Notes: generated by a model not told the origin, from the letters alone. A DNA stretch of 30,321 nt from Chara braunii (GCA_003427395.1 BFEA01000015.1:3016845-3047165); one strand, 5' to 3'. Counted from the first letter of the stretch, positions 17,470 to 27,170 are shown. Program-made: numbers and translations.

Positions 17470-19219
17470 AGTCATGTGAGTTTGGTGACGAGTCGCTGCG
17501 GCGCCCTAAACCAGGCGACTTTAATGAGCGGAATGAGTGTCAGGATAGAATCAACAAGTGAACCACGAATCGCAATTCTTTCGTCCTTCTAAAATTAAAA
17601 TTATCATTTAACTTTAAAAATCGTCATTCATTTCTTAAAATTTACATTTTTAGTTGAAAAAAATCATTATCGGAATTGGGTATTCCTGCTAGTTTGAATT
17701 GTATACTAGACATGATTCAAAAAGAAATTGGATCGGTTCATTAAATATTTTAATTTAACTATAATTGAGCTATAGTATAAAATGAGTTCTTCATATCTAA
17801 AATTATAAGATATTTAATGTTTTAGAATAAAAACTTCATTAAGATATTTAAAAAAATCATTCATACTTCTATTTTGTTCAACATATAAAATTATTCAGAA
17901 GGGAAAACTTATTTTTAGATAAAAATTTGTCAAATAAAGTTGATTTTTTTTCAAAGAAATAAAATTTTATATTTTATATTTATAATTTAAATATATAGAG
18001 GATTTTTTTTTAAATATATTTTTTTGATCTTTTATTTCTTGTGGGATTTTTTTCTCTTATTTTCCCCCTTCATTTACACCACCTCTGTCTTCTCATCTTG
18101 TCGTTTTTTGTCTTTAATTTCCTTGTATTTATATTTATTTCTTATCGAAGAAGTTCAGATTTATTATAAAATTTGATTACATTCTCTTCTACTCAACCAC
18201 CTGTTGTCTATCCTTAAGAATTATTGGTCAATCCCTTTCTCATATTAATTTTTTTTTTTACTACTTTTTATTTTTAATTTTTTTTCTCTATATAAGTTAA
18301 TTATTTTGCGTGCATTGTTACTTTTTGTTAATCTATACAACTAATTCAAACTTTTAAATCACGTTTAGTATTAAGATGTTCGCATGGACAACCTGGTTCA
18401 GACCCACATATTCAAGACAAATATTTTTTTTTCCCCTTTTGTTTTCCGGATATCTATAAGGTTATTGTTGACAAAATCTACGGAGGTACAATACAAATGC
18501 ACAAATTAACATGTAGCAGAGACATTCATACATTTTACGTTGCTCACATTGCTTGCTTGTCAAGGATACAAGTTTTAATTTGCAAGTTTTTCTCTTACCC
18601 GACTGTACAATCAGTTCTCATTCTCAGTGTTAAATCAAATTTTAAATTAATTAGTTTCAAAAAATCCTCCTTTGCTTATGAATAATATTATTTGATAAAG
18701 TTTTTCATTTATTTAATATATTTTTATTTACTAAAAACATAGTTAATTGTGGCGCTGTACTGACCATAACTCAAAATTTGTAAGTTTGCCCTACGTGTTT
18801 TTCATCATCATTTATTTATTTATTTATTTTACTATCGTCTAAAAAGCATGGTATATTCTCGATTATTACGTTGTATCGTGTTTTCTTGATGTCAAACCGA
18901 AGTACAATAATTGATGAATCGTTTGTAATATATGACATGATGATTTTTCGTCTATGTTGTATTTTTTTCCTTTCTGTATCTCGCCACTCTGGTTGCAGAA
19001 ATCATTCTCACAATTTTTAAGTACATCTTCATTTACTTTGGGTAACATGACCTTTGTCATCATGCCTTTGAAAAATACAATAACTCATCTGTTTTCAGTC
19101 ATTCTTTTGAATTTTTTATCGCTCATCCCTTTTTATTGTTAAAATTTGATTGTTATCATTGATTGTTGGTTTGTTGCTTTTAGTTGAAATCTCGTTCTTA
19201 CTAAGAAAGAGATCTTGTA

Positions 19220-19519
19220 GAATCTCATATCATTTATAGTCCTCCAAATTGTTATGATTTTCACATCCACCAATTTACTATATGTAATATAAACCTCTAG
19301 GGAGACTTTTTTTTTATGTATGTTACAATCTTATTTATGAGATATGTGGTCCATTTTTTAATCCTCGTCGAATCCCATATTATTTGTAGTCCTCAAAATT
19401 GTTATGATTTCAACATCCACCAATTTAATATATGTAATATAAACCTTTAGGGAGGTTTTCTTTTTTATCTCTATTACAATCTTATTTATGAGATATATGA
19501 TTCATTCCTTAATCCTCTC
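19220..19519 (+). repeat. 150-bp tandem duplication
   Basis: Unit 1 (19220-19369) and unit 2 (19370-19519) align end to end. Both start GAATCTCATAT or GAATCCCATAT and share TAGTCCTC, AATTGTTATGATTT, CACATCCACCAATTTA and TTACAATCTTATTTATGAGATAT, and both end AATCCTC. Identity is high but not complete, so the duplication is not brand new. Function unknown. Confidence 0.88.
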
Positions 19520-19786
19520 GATCGTCTGACAAGTATGTTAATGTACTTCCGCCTAACACATCTTGGAGGCAATAGTGTCGCTTCTATCGCAGATACCCCA
19601 ATTATTTCACCTCTATACTGGAAGTATGAAGTTCGGTAAGTGTTTGTGGGCACATTACTCCTTAGTAAATGTAGTTGTTTGACTACAGTTATTGGGTGAC
19701 CTGCCAAGCTAAAACAACCTGTACGAGAACCACCGACTGAAAGCACCTCACAGACAGTTCATTATACAAACATTTCACTGCACGGA

Positions 19787-20187
19787 TTGCTTGATCGTGT
19801 CCACGTTCAGATTATAGTACATGTCTGCCTAAAGAACCTTACTAGTTGGAGAAAACTGTTTGTTTCATTATGGTTTCGAACGATTAATGATCAGTGGGAA
19901 AGAGTCTGGAAGACTAGTAATGTGAATTGTTGTGTATATGTTATAATATCGTTGACCCATAAGCTCACATACGTGGAAAAGACAGTACGACACCTTAAAG
20001 ACCGTTGGGCAGAACACTACAGATCCGCTTGAAGAGATAGCAAGCATAATATTCACTCCTGGTTGAGGAAAGTGGTGTGAGAACATATGTATCCATTCCT
20101 TTCTTGTTCAACGAATAACGTACGATTGAAAATTTCAAACAAGCTCTTATTAAGAGTCTCAGCCCCGGGTTGAACGTGCCAGGATGA
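19787..20187 (+). pseudogene. GIY-YIG endonuclease-like relic
   Basis: The plus strand encodes CVYVIISLTHKLTYVEKTVRHLKDRWAEH. This has the spacing of a GIY-YIG nuclease core: xVY, about ten residues, then YVxK with Arg-Trp and His downstream. YVE replaces the usual YVG/YIG. After two in-frame stops and a frameshift, NFKQALIKSLSPGLNVPG (20131-20184) matches the end of such domains, where an E/KxxLIxxLxPxLN motif is common. GIY-YIG nucleases cut DNA; they occur in homing endonucleases, repair proteins and Penelope-like retroelements. The stops show that this copy is dead. The preceding open part (19700-19930) is not recognised. Confidence 0.55.
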
Positions 20188-20373
20188 AAAAGACGAAATC
20201 GAAAGTATGAAGCTTGTGGCAAACAAAGAAGGTATCAAAAGTTTGGGTTAACTCCTATTGTAATTAAAAAACCTTTATTGTTTTCATGCTCATAGATTGA
20301 ATTTAATGGTGAATCTGATCTAATTTGCATCCTCAAACTTCTAGAAAAAAATAAAAATCGTCGTAGGAGTATC

Positions 20374-21020
20374 GTGATAAACAACACTGGGTGCATGTGG
20401 TTGAAAGTATGGCACATGATTATTTTGCTATTTAAGCTTACGACGGTAAGATGTCAGAGTCATAAACTGCTACTTAAGAACACTAAAAAAACAATTGAAG
20501 AAGGTGGGGTATGGCAGATCACTAAGCTCCCAACAAAAAACAAAACTGAATTGAGAAAAGGATAACTGATTGTCCTACTCAAGGCACCTTGGAAACAGAA
20601 AGACCTATATAAATGTGGGCTAGATGAGTTGATCGAGCTCAATAAGGATGTTAAAAGTATCAACCAAGAACGTGAACGAGAGATTATACGTGGTATCTTG
20701 ACAAGTGTGTTAAAAAAAATATATGGTTTGAACCCTCGTGCTAATGTAATTATAAAGATTTCGTATTGTACTACAGTTGACAAAGTGTGTGTTGAAAGAG
20801 AAGTGAAAGATTGAATCATAACTAATGTGTTGCCGACCTCACTAACTAACTTGTATGCTACGAAAACCAGAGCCTTTGGCAAAAACTCAAATCATTGGGT
20901 GACCATTTGCATAACCAAAATGTTTACGCACAAAACTGCAGTTTTTATTGCATATGTGTTGACCTCAACTTACCCTGCAAAGACGGGCATATCGTAGTCA
21001 AGCTTAGCAAAGTCGACGAC
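20374..21020 (+). pseudogene. decayed coding block downstream of GIY-YIG relic, unknown family
   Basis: Pieces of coding-like sequence can be read in changing frames. At 20629-20814 the frame is VKSINQEREREIIRGILTSVLKKIYGLNPRANVIIK. At 20901-21020 it is DHLHNQNVYAQNCSFYCIC followed by DLNLPCKDGHIVVKLSKVDD. The second piece has an ordered His/Cys pattern (HLHNQ...C-X-C...GH) that looks like a small zinc-binding segment. Stops and shifts lie between the pieces. The plus-strand run with the GIY-YIG relic suggests a single former gene or mobile element. I cannot name the family; a Penelope-like element is one possibility. Confidence 0.4.
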
Positions 21021-21257
21021 ATACACTTGTTTCTGTTTAATTAAAAAAACGTACCTTTCCCCAGTACCCTCGCTGTCTAGGAAGGGTTAAATAGAGCATG
21101 CAACGACGCACTAAGTTGTTTGCACAAGCGGTTCTGATCGGTACACAGTTCATAATCGACTTTGCTGCAATGAGCAAGAAGGGACAAGCCAAGTGTATAG
21201 GCTGTGTTCTGAATTAATATGACATGGGGAATAAACAAGTTTTTTTTTTAACTGGTC

Positions 21258-21701
21258 ATGTCTACCTTGGATCGCAATCCAAGCGAAACATGGATCAAAT
21301 GTCTAAAAAGGTATGGAGACGAATTAAAAATGATGGTTTTAGAGAACGAAAACTACGAAGTGATAAAGAAAAATGAATGTGATGTATTGGTAGAAATCAA
21401 AGATGCTTATAAAATGGATAATCTAACGGATGCTGCCAATCGAAACGTGCACAAAGTATTGCAACAAACATACATCATAGCGAATGAAAATGATAAAGAT
21501 AAGAGGAGACCAATAATTCTTTTTTATTTGAACTCTTTTCGTTCCACTTTTGACATCTTGTCCCTTGGATTTAATGAATCAGTAAAACGGGTTCAAATCC
21601 CCCACTTTAACCTCAAGAGTGTGTATGATCTGAGCAAAGATATCGAAAGGGTAAATCTGCAGTCTAAGACCGGATCTTCGACTGTTACCCCGCTGAGCTG
21701 A
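21258..21701 (+). CDS. hypothetical 147-aa ORF, possible element remnant
   Basis: This is an intact ATG-to-stop frame of 147 codons in AT-rich DNA. The product is soluble-looking and charged, with no signal peptide, membrane helix or domain that I recognise. It contains SLGFNESVKRVQIPHFNLKSVYDLSKDIERVN. A frame this long and of mixed composition is uncommon by chance here, where neighbouring spurious frames are short and Phe/Ile/Lys-biased. It lies in the same orientation as the GIY-YIG block and may be another part of that element. It could also be an exon, since no upstream promoter or TATA box was identified. Confidence 0.35.
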   Translation: MSTLDRNPSETWIKCLKRYGDELKMMVLENENYEVIKKNECDVLVEIKDAYKMDNLTDAANRNVHKVLQQTYIIANENDKDKRRPIILFYLNSFRSTFDILSLGFNESVKRVQIPHFNLKSVYDLSKDIERVNLQSKTGSSTVTPLS

Positions 21702-21742
21702 TTCTGGAACGGACATACCTTGAGATCGGGGTTTTCAATTTA

Positions 21743-22099
21743 TTGAAAACTAAAATTGTGATAACAAATGCTTCATCAGTAGTCCTTGCTTCTCCCAAAT
21801 TTAAAAATGTGAGGACCATCTGGTCCTCGAAAAATTTGCGTTTGCGAACGTATAAAAACTTTATTTCCTTTGGTCCAAGAACAACAAAATTTGCCAAAGT
21901 AGCAAATACTATCATGAGGATTTTACTGAACTGTAACAACCAAGGTTGGATATGTTGTGCGGTCCTTTCGCAAGTCGAAAAACAGATAAAACTAACCTAC
22001 CCTCAAACAATCGTTATTTTGAGTTTGAAGTGGATGCAGCGGCATAATTCAAAACCGCTATGGGAGATTAAAGGACCTGGTAAATTTGCGTTACTGTGA
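21743..22099 (+). CDS. hypothetical 118-aa ORF, low support
   Basis: This open frame follows the 147-aa ORF by about 40 bases on the same strand. The product is basic (for example KNVRTIWSSKNLRLRTYKNF, ISFGPRTTKFAK) and not recognised. An overlapping minus-strand frame (21685-21939) covers part of it. It may be a frameshifted continuation of the same decayed gene. Confidence 0.25.
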   Translation: MKTKIVITNASSVVLASPKFKNVRTIWSSKNLRLRTYKNFISFGPRTTKFAKVANTIMRILLNCNNQGWICCAVLSQVEKQIKLTYPQTIVILSLKWMQRHNSKPLWEIKGPGKFALL

Positions 22100-22792
22100 C
22101 TAAGTGATGATGCAGGGTGTTTTTGTCTTACTAAGAGTAAAAATAACTTGAATTTGTCTAGCCACAACAATTATTTGTGGGCAATTTTACAGTTTTCGTC
22201 TCATATGGGCAAAAAGGATTTTTTTTGTCGCAGATATTGTTTTTGGTAAAATTACGGGAACTGGATCGAGCTACTATGTGGTGACCAAGTGGCGCGGCAA
22301 GGACGTCTGTCCTATTTCGCAACAGAAAAATAACGTGTGACCAAACCTTACAAATCACCTGAGCAAAATGGGTTAAATGTTGTGTCTAGCCAACGACTTG
22401 CCCGTTATACGAACGTGTTTTCACTGAAGCATATCGCATGTTTTCCCTCCTGAAGGAACAACACCTGCAGTATGGCATATCGCAAGATCAGAGTACTCGG
22501 TAACGTGACACTGTAACTCGTTTTTTAGTTACACTCAGTACATGGTACGAGTGGTCACTTGGGACATTTTTTACCACAGAAAAAAAGATGAAAAGTAAGT
22601 ATAAAATGGTGTAGCATAGTAGTAGGTTGTGCCTCGATCTGAGTGGTGTAATGAGTGGAAGGATTACGATTCTCCTTAACAGGTGTTATGTTGAGAGTTT
22701 TAATAATTTTTCGACTCGTCGACTTTATCACCGCATGGTTCTTTTTAGATGTTTTTTTTTTAATTAATAAAAAATAAATAACTATTATTGAA
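22100..22792. other. no gene seen
   Basis: Intergenic sequence of intermediate composition. I noticed no domains, and no repeat strong enough to list. Confidence 0.5.
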
Positions 22793-23016
22793 CTAGGCTA
22801 CCATCAGGGCCGCCCGGGTCACCTTGTTTTCCCGGGCGCCCCAACAGTGCAAGGACCAAGGAAGGTCCCAGCCAACAACAACAACAACAATACATCCGAA
22901 AAAAAAAAAAAAAAAACTATATTATGAAGAAAAATAAATTGAACAACTTTTGTCTCAGGGTCACATCGAAATTTGTCCGGCCGGGCAAGTGGTTCCGAGT
23001 AACTCTGGTAGCCTAG
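22793..23016. mobile_element. short inverted-repeat element (MITE-like), about 224 bp
   Basis: CTAGGCTACCA at 22793-22803 is repeated in inverted form at 23006-23016 (11 of 11). The similarity continues inward with gaps: CCGGGTCACCTTG..CCCGG on the left against TCGGAACCACTTGCCCGG on the right, giving imperfect terminal inverted repeats of about 40 bp. The left arm also has a GCCCGGG..CCCGGGC hairpin (about 22812-22837) and GGACC..GGTCC. The middle is A-rich (A17 near 22898-22916) with a CAA repeat. CAGGGCCG at 22805 recalls hAT termini, but I find no 8-bp duplication there. TTGAA occurs beside both ends, offset by 3 bases on the right. No transposase is present. Confidence 0.6.
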
Positions 23017-23299
23017 CTGTTGAATTGATTTGCTTTATTTACCGCAACGGTTCAATGTTAAATACCTCAGTTATAATGATAATATATATGTGTAATTTTA
23101 AATAAATAAATTAAATTAAAATTTTAAATACAATGTCCAAAGTATATAACATTCAATAACATGTTCCTGTGCCATCACAGAAACATAATATTATCGAACT
23201 TTTAAAAAACAATAAAATAATAAAAATTTTATTATCCTATCTGTTAGACTACTATCAAAAGTCTTAGACTTGCCTAATACAAATAATGAAGACACTTAG

Positions 23300-23490
23300 G
23301 TTGCTTTTTAGAGAGCCTCGACACCCAACTTGTGCCCAGATAGATGCTCGGGCATCCTGCCGGGCATGACCACCGGTAAGGGTTCTGGGCAACTCGAGCA
23401 CAAAAATAAATAAAAATAAAAAGATCTGGAAAAAAAAATTGTGTAGAATTGCAATACAAACAACTTTTAGTCCAGGGTCCCATCATAATT
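23300..23490. repeat. partial relative of the 22793-23016 element
   Basis: A GC-rich dyad island lies at about 23318-23398: TGCCCAG..CTGGGCA, GATGC-TCGG-GCATC and TGCC-G-GGCA. It is followed by an A-rich stretch and then CAACTTTTAGTCCAGGGTCCCATC. The first element has the same order: GC island, A-rich middle, then CAACTTTTGTCTCAGGGTCACATC. The shared layout and the matched last segment suggest a second, eroded copy. Confidence 0.45.
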
Positions 23491-24100
23491 CTTTAGAAAG
23501 TCAGGGATTAAAAAAAACAAACAGAATCACAGTAAGGCACCCTCCTATAAAGTCATTTAGCCCCCTTCCCACTGTTGGAAACCAACTTTCAATAAAAGAA
23601 AAAAACCCGGTTTTTGGGTTCTCATGGAAATCACCGAAAAAAAATATAGTATTTTTTCTTTTTCTTCACGCGAGGTGTTAAGCTTGGGTGCGGGGCCGGG
23701 CATGACAATCTTCCTAAGAAGGTACGGATACCAAAGGGATTTAGAAGAAAGACGATAGAAGACAAATAAGCTTACATACATTAATACAATCATTTAGTCA
23801 TGCATATGTTCTCGTCTGCTACTATATTAAACCCTATATAAGGACTCTCAAACCTTCCTTTCGTGCGAGCATATATAATTGCACGTTTTCACATCATATT
23901 GATTTCCCCCCCCCCCCTTGTACTCCCTGTTAATGGTTGAGTGGTTTATAAAAAAAAATAAGTTGATAATTTGATCAGGACCAAATATGTTTTGTTATTC
24001 AAACCAAATGAGTTATTTTATATTCTCACAAACAAAATAGGATTTTATTAAAACAAGTAGACACGTCGCGGCTTCGTCTGCGTGTGGCGGAGCGGCGAGG
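23491..24100. other. no gene seen
   Basis: Mixed intergenic sequence with short A runs and a C11-12 run near 23907. The motif GCCGGGCATGAC near 23695 repeats part of the island at 23350. Confidence 0.5.
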
Positions 24101-24103
24101 TGC

Positions 24104-24180
24104 TCTCTCTCTCTCTCTGTCTGTCTCTCCCTGTTTCTCTGTCCGTCCGTCATTCTGTTTCTCTCTCTCTCTCTCTCTCT

Positions 24181-24220
<40 letters not shown>

Positions 24221-24250
24221 TTGTGTATGTATGTGTGTGTGTGTGTGTGC
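24104..24250 (+). repeat. (CT)n then (GT)n microsatellite
   Basis: Interrupted CT repeats from about 24104 to 24220 pass into TGTGTATGTATG(TG)n up to about 24250. The open frames here on both strands are translations of the repeat and are not genes. Confidence 0.95.
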
Positions 24251-24569
24251 AAAGGACAAAAAATAATGGTAGTGTATCTTTCCGTGTTCCATCTGAAGAT
24301 TCATTCTCATCTTCCCCATCCGCTGAGTAGTGGACCAAGTAGATCGCTCCCTAGAAGCTATTGAGAAACTGGCAGGGAAAAATGGAAAAAAAATAATTCC
24401 ACAACACCAAAACTGTTTATAGAACGTCGAAAAAGTCGCGCATTGAAAGAAAAGAAAAACTCCCCGCCCGCGTGCTTGCCTACCAGCTGTAATTTCCTGT
24501 AGGCCATTATTTGTGTTTTTTCTCCAACATTGTCCGCTTTGCCCTATACAACTTCACAAAAAGAAAAGA

Positions 24570-25330
24570 ATTGTGCCCTCGTCCCTTCAACTCCCTCCAT
24601 CGTTGGCCTCCCTCATCCCCCTTCGCCATCCTCGTCCCTCCTCTGTTTCCATCATCGTCCTCTTGAACTTGTCATGCATCGCCCTCTTCAACTTCTCGTT
24701 GTAGGTGTTATCCTTGTTGGACTCCTCGTTATCGTTATATGTGTGTGTGCTGTTATGTTCACTCTACGCAGCTCTTTGAAAAAAACATGATTGTGTTCGT
24801 GTTCATAGTCCTCACCCTCTTCACCGTTTCCCATCCTCCCGCTCCCGCTGGTTATGTCGTCCCTCGTCCTCCAGTCTCTCCGTCCCCTCCTTGCTGCGTC
24901 CTCTCCTCCCTCACTGCGCTCTTCCTCTTCCTCTTGATTCTCCTCCTGTTTGTTTTCGTCGTCCTCCCCCTCTCATCCTTGCTTCTGCTCCCGCTTGCTA
25001 TGCCGTCTCTCCTCTCCCTCCTCACCATGCTCCTCCTCCTCCTCCCACTTCTTGTCCTCTTGGTGTTAATCATTCCCCATTGTCCTACTCCCGGTTGCTA
25101 TGTTGTCCCTCCTCCTCCTGTCCCTCCTTCCACTTATGCATTCTCTCCCCCTCCTTCCTCATGGTGCTCGTCCTCCTCCACCCCCTTCTCCTCATATTCG
25201 TGTTCATCGTCCTCCCCATCCCCATCCTTCGCCATCCTCCTTCTGCGTCCTCTTTCTCTTTTCTCCTCACCGTACTTCCCCTCGCCCCGCCTCTCATCTT
25301 GATCATGTTCATCGTCCTCGCCCTCCTGCC
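24570..25330 (+). repeat. pyrimidine-rich, minisatellite-like region
   Basis: About 760 bases are dominated by CTC/TCC words. Imperfect longer units recur: CTCCCGCTGGTTATGTCGTCCCTC (about 24841), CTCCCGCTTGCTATGCCGTCTCTC (about 24990) and CTCCCGGTTGCTATGTTGTCCCTC (about 25087), plus GTTCATAGTCCTCACCCTC/GTTCATCGTCCTCCCC at about 24802, 25202 and 25307. The long frames here (Leu/Ser/Pro-rich forwards, Arg/Glu-rich in reverse) are expected from composition alone. A pure pyrimidine strand of this length can form triplex (H-) DNA. Confidence 0.75.
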
Positions 25331-25339
25331 TACTGTGTA

Positions 25340-25950
25340 CTGTATTCAAACATGGTTTCGGTGCAAAAGGGCACTCCGCTCCACAAGTATCTTTCAGGGT
25401 CATTCTGGCACATATTGCATCTCTTGACGGGTATATCGGAAAGTTCCCAAGGAAGGATAACCAGAAGGAGAATGCCTCCTCGAGTCTCGGGGAGCCACAA
25501 CTCGCAGATGGTGAAGAGGAAAAAGTGGAAGAAACTTAGAAAAGCAAATGGCTCCTCGAGTCTTGAGGGGACAGTCTGGGGGGGACGAGGGTAGACTCCC
25601 TTGGGGCAATCTGTAAAGTCGGCAAACCCGCAGGGAACAAACCAGGTCAAAATTGACGAGGGCCGGGACTACTACATGTAGTGGTGGGGGGAGAGGTGAG
25701 GCAAAAACTTTTCCTTCTCGGCAGTAGACGGGTATAACACAGGTTTTGGTGCAAGGGCACTCAGCTCCACCACCATCTTTCCGCAGGGGGGGTATATTGC
25801 AAATTTTCTGTACTAGGAAAAAAAAAAAAAAAAAAAAAGGAAAGGCGGAGGAAAAAAAAAAACGGAAAAAAAAAGGAAACGAAAAAAAAAAACAAAAATA
25901 AAACAAAAAGCGAATGGCTCCTCGAGTCTCGGGGAGCCACAACTCGTCTG
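25340..25950 (+). repeat. pair of direct repeats, spacing about 390-440 bp
   Basis: GGTGCAAAAGGGCACTCCGCTCCAC at about 25358 recurs as GGTGCAAGGGCACTCAGCTCCAC at about 25746. CTCCTCGAGTCTCGGGGAGCC (25476-25496) recurs identically at 25917-25937, in each case followed by ACAACTCG. A third partial copy lies at about 25552 (GCTCCTCGAGTCTTGAGG). GGCTCC/GGAGCC can form a small hairpin. Between the copies is a purine- and A-rich tract (25815-25910). It looks like two insertions of one repeat family, or an internal duplication. Confidence 0.75.
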
Positions 25951-26187
25951 CGCAGGCGACGTGTGACGCCAAGACGGCAAAAAAGTGCGCGCGTCGTTTC
26001 GTTTATAGATAAAGTTCTGTTGTTGGCAATTCCGCACTGGAATCTGAATCTCCGGGAGGACGATGGTCCTGGCGCGTTCACAGCCGCCGGGGGCCAAGTC
26101 CCACACTGCCATTCTTCCCCCAACATAACGCACCATAAAAATGAATGTATAGAGACTATATTTCCGGCGAGGTACAGCCAAAATAAG

Positions 26188-26321
26188 GGTGCGTTGTGTT
26201 CGGGGGAACGGGAGTAGGTCCCACTTGCACGAATTAAGAGATACTGACCGTAGATAGCAAAGATCAACGGCCCCAATCTCCTAATTTGCGTGGGACATCG
26301 CCCCCGAATACAAGGTACGGT
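26188..26321. repeat. fold-back (inverted repeat) element, about 134 bp
   Basis: The left arm GTGCGTTGTGTTCGGGGG...GTAGGTCCCAC..CACGAATTAAGAG (26189-26240) is matched, in reverse complement, by the right arm that reads on the minus strand CCGTACCTTGTATTCGGGGGCGATGTCCCACGCAAATTAGGAG (26278-26320), with small gaps. A third copy of the outer motif, CCGTACGTTGTATTCGGGGG, stands at 26372-26391 in direct orientation. This fits a small MITE or the folded end of a larger DNA transposon. Confidence 0.7.
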
Positions 26322-26404
26322 GATTATAGGTATATGTAGACTAAAAGATGCCCCAAATTCAACTATAATGACCGTACGTTGTATTCGGGGGAGGATGGTA
26401 GCAG

Positions 26405-26534
26405 CGTTGAGTTTCCTCAACGCCTGAATCGGGACGTGTTTGTGGAGATATGCAAAACATCGCGTCGAGTTTCCTCAACAGCACCTCCCCTTAAACCACG
26501 TCCAGATTCGGGCGTTGAGGAAACAACACAACTC
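26405..26534. repeat. second fold-back repeat
   Basis: The left arm TTTCCTCAACGCCTGAATCGGGACGTG (26412-26438) is mirrored by the right arm, which on the minus strand reads TTTCCTCAACGCCCGAATCTGGACGTG (about 26498-26524), with 25 of 27 identical. GCGTTGAG-TTTC-CTCAACGC (26403-26422) is a perfect 8-bp hairpin at the left end. A further partial copy, GTCGAGTTTCCTCAACAG, lies between the arms (about 26464-26481). Confidence 0.8.
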
Positions 26535-26715
26535 GGGCCACTCACGTAGTATGGGACCTGACACCCGGCACAGCGACCCGTCTGGTCCATAGCTGTCGAG
26601 ACTCCCACTCACACACATCTACGGTCTGAACGCGACAAGACCTTCGGGATTCCGCCGAGGCCAATCACGTAAATCTCTTTTTTTTTTTTTTTTTTTTTCA
26701 ATTATGCCATTACAT

Positions 26716-26791
26716 AAATCAACGGTCGGCATGACGGTGAAGCTTTCCCCAAAAAACAAATTAAAAAAATCAACGGTCGGCATGACGGTGA
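26716..26791 (+). repeat. 25-bp exact direct repeat, 51 bp apart
   Basis: AAATCAACGGTCGGCATGAC plus GGTGA occurs at 26716-26740 and again at 26767-26791. A further GACGGT follows the second copy. The A/T tract at about 26678-26699 lies just to the left. Confidence 0.9.
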
Positions 26792-27116
26792 TGACGGTTC
26801 CATCGACGACGGGAGGAACCACTCCTCGTCGACGGTTGCAAGGCGCGGTCCAGTTGTTCCAATGTCGTTATTATTATTTTTGACCTTTTCGGACTTCCTG
26901 TGAAAACCAAGGACGAGCTCCTGCCGCTCGCGCTTGGGAAGAGACAACACTGTAAATTGCTCAGCAAAGAAGTGAAAAGTGCACAGCCGGTTTTATACTC
27001 CAGACAGACACACACATAATACAATAATACATACATACATACATATCCCAAACATCATACATTCGGAACATACACGACCGACAAACAGAAGAGAAGAGAA
27101 GAGCAGAGGAGAGGAG

Positions 27117-27117
27117 A

Positions 27118-27170
<53 letters not shown>
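27117..27170 (+). repeat. (GA)n microsatellite
   Basis: About 20 GA units, flanked by GAGAAGAGAAGAGCAGAGGAG and by (CATA)n near 27030-27045. GA tracts are common in plant 5' regions, and a promoter role is possible but not shown. Confidence 0.95.

Larger units (their letters stand above)
15413..19219. other. AT-rich intergenic DNA with microsatellites, no gene seen
   Basis: Nearly 4 kb of strongly AT-rich sequence holds no recognisable coding domain. It contains a (TA)n run at about 16068-16145, an A36 run at 17231-17266, and an 11-bp perfect palindromic repeat at 17447-17469. The open frames at 15971-16533 are translations of the (TA)n and T-rich tracts. A frame near 17352-17561 is short and not recognised. 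Confidence 0.6.

Noticed and set aside
21580-21610. GGGTTCAAATCCCCC, similar to a tRNA B-box/T-arm
   Set aside because: No A-box, acceptor stem or anticodon arm could be fitted around it, and it lies inside a longer open frame.
22805-22812. CAGGGCCG as a hAT left terminus with its own 8-bp duplication
   Set aside because: The adjacent GCTACCAT is not repeated at any matching right end; the outer CTAGGCTACCA inverted repeat is a better boundary.
24013-24338. RERERE and SLSLSL open frames across (CT)n
   Set aside because: Translations of a microsatellite in several frames; no unique sequence supports a protein.
24739-25594. Leu/Ser/Pro-rich frames (up to 187 codons) that look like membrane proteins
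   Set aside because: They are expected from any long CTC/TCC-rich strand; three overlapping frames give equally long products.
25400-26420. Minus-strand frames of 190 and 219 codons
   Set aside because: Long Phe runs come from the A-rich plus-strand tract; the frames cross repeat and fold-back boundaries and show no domain.
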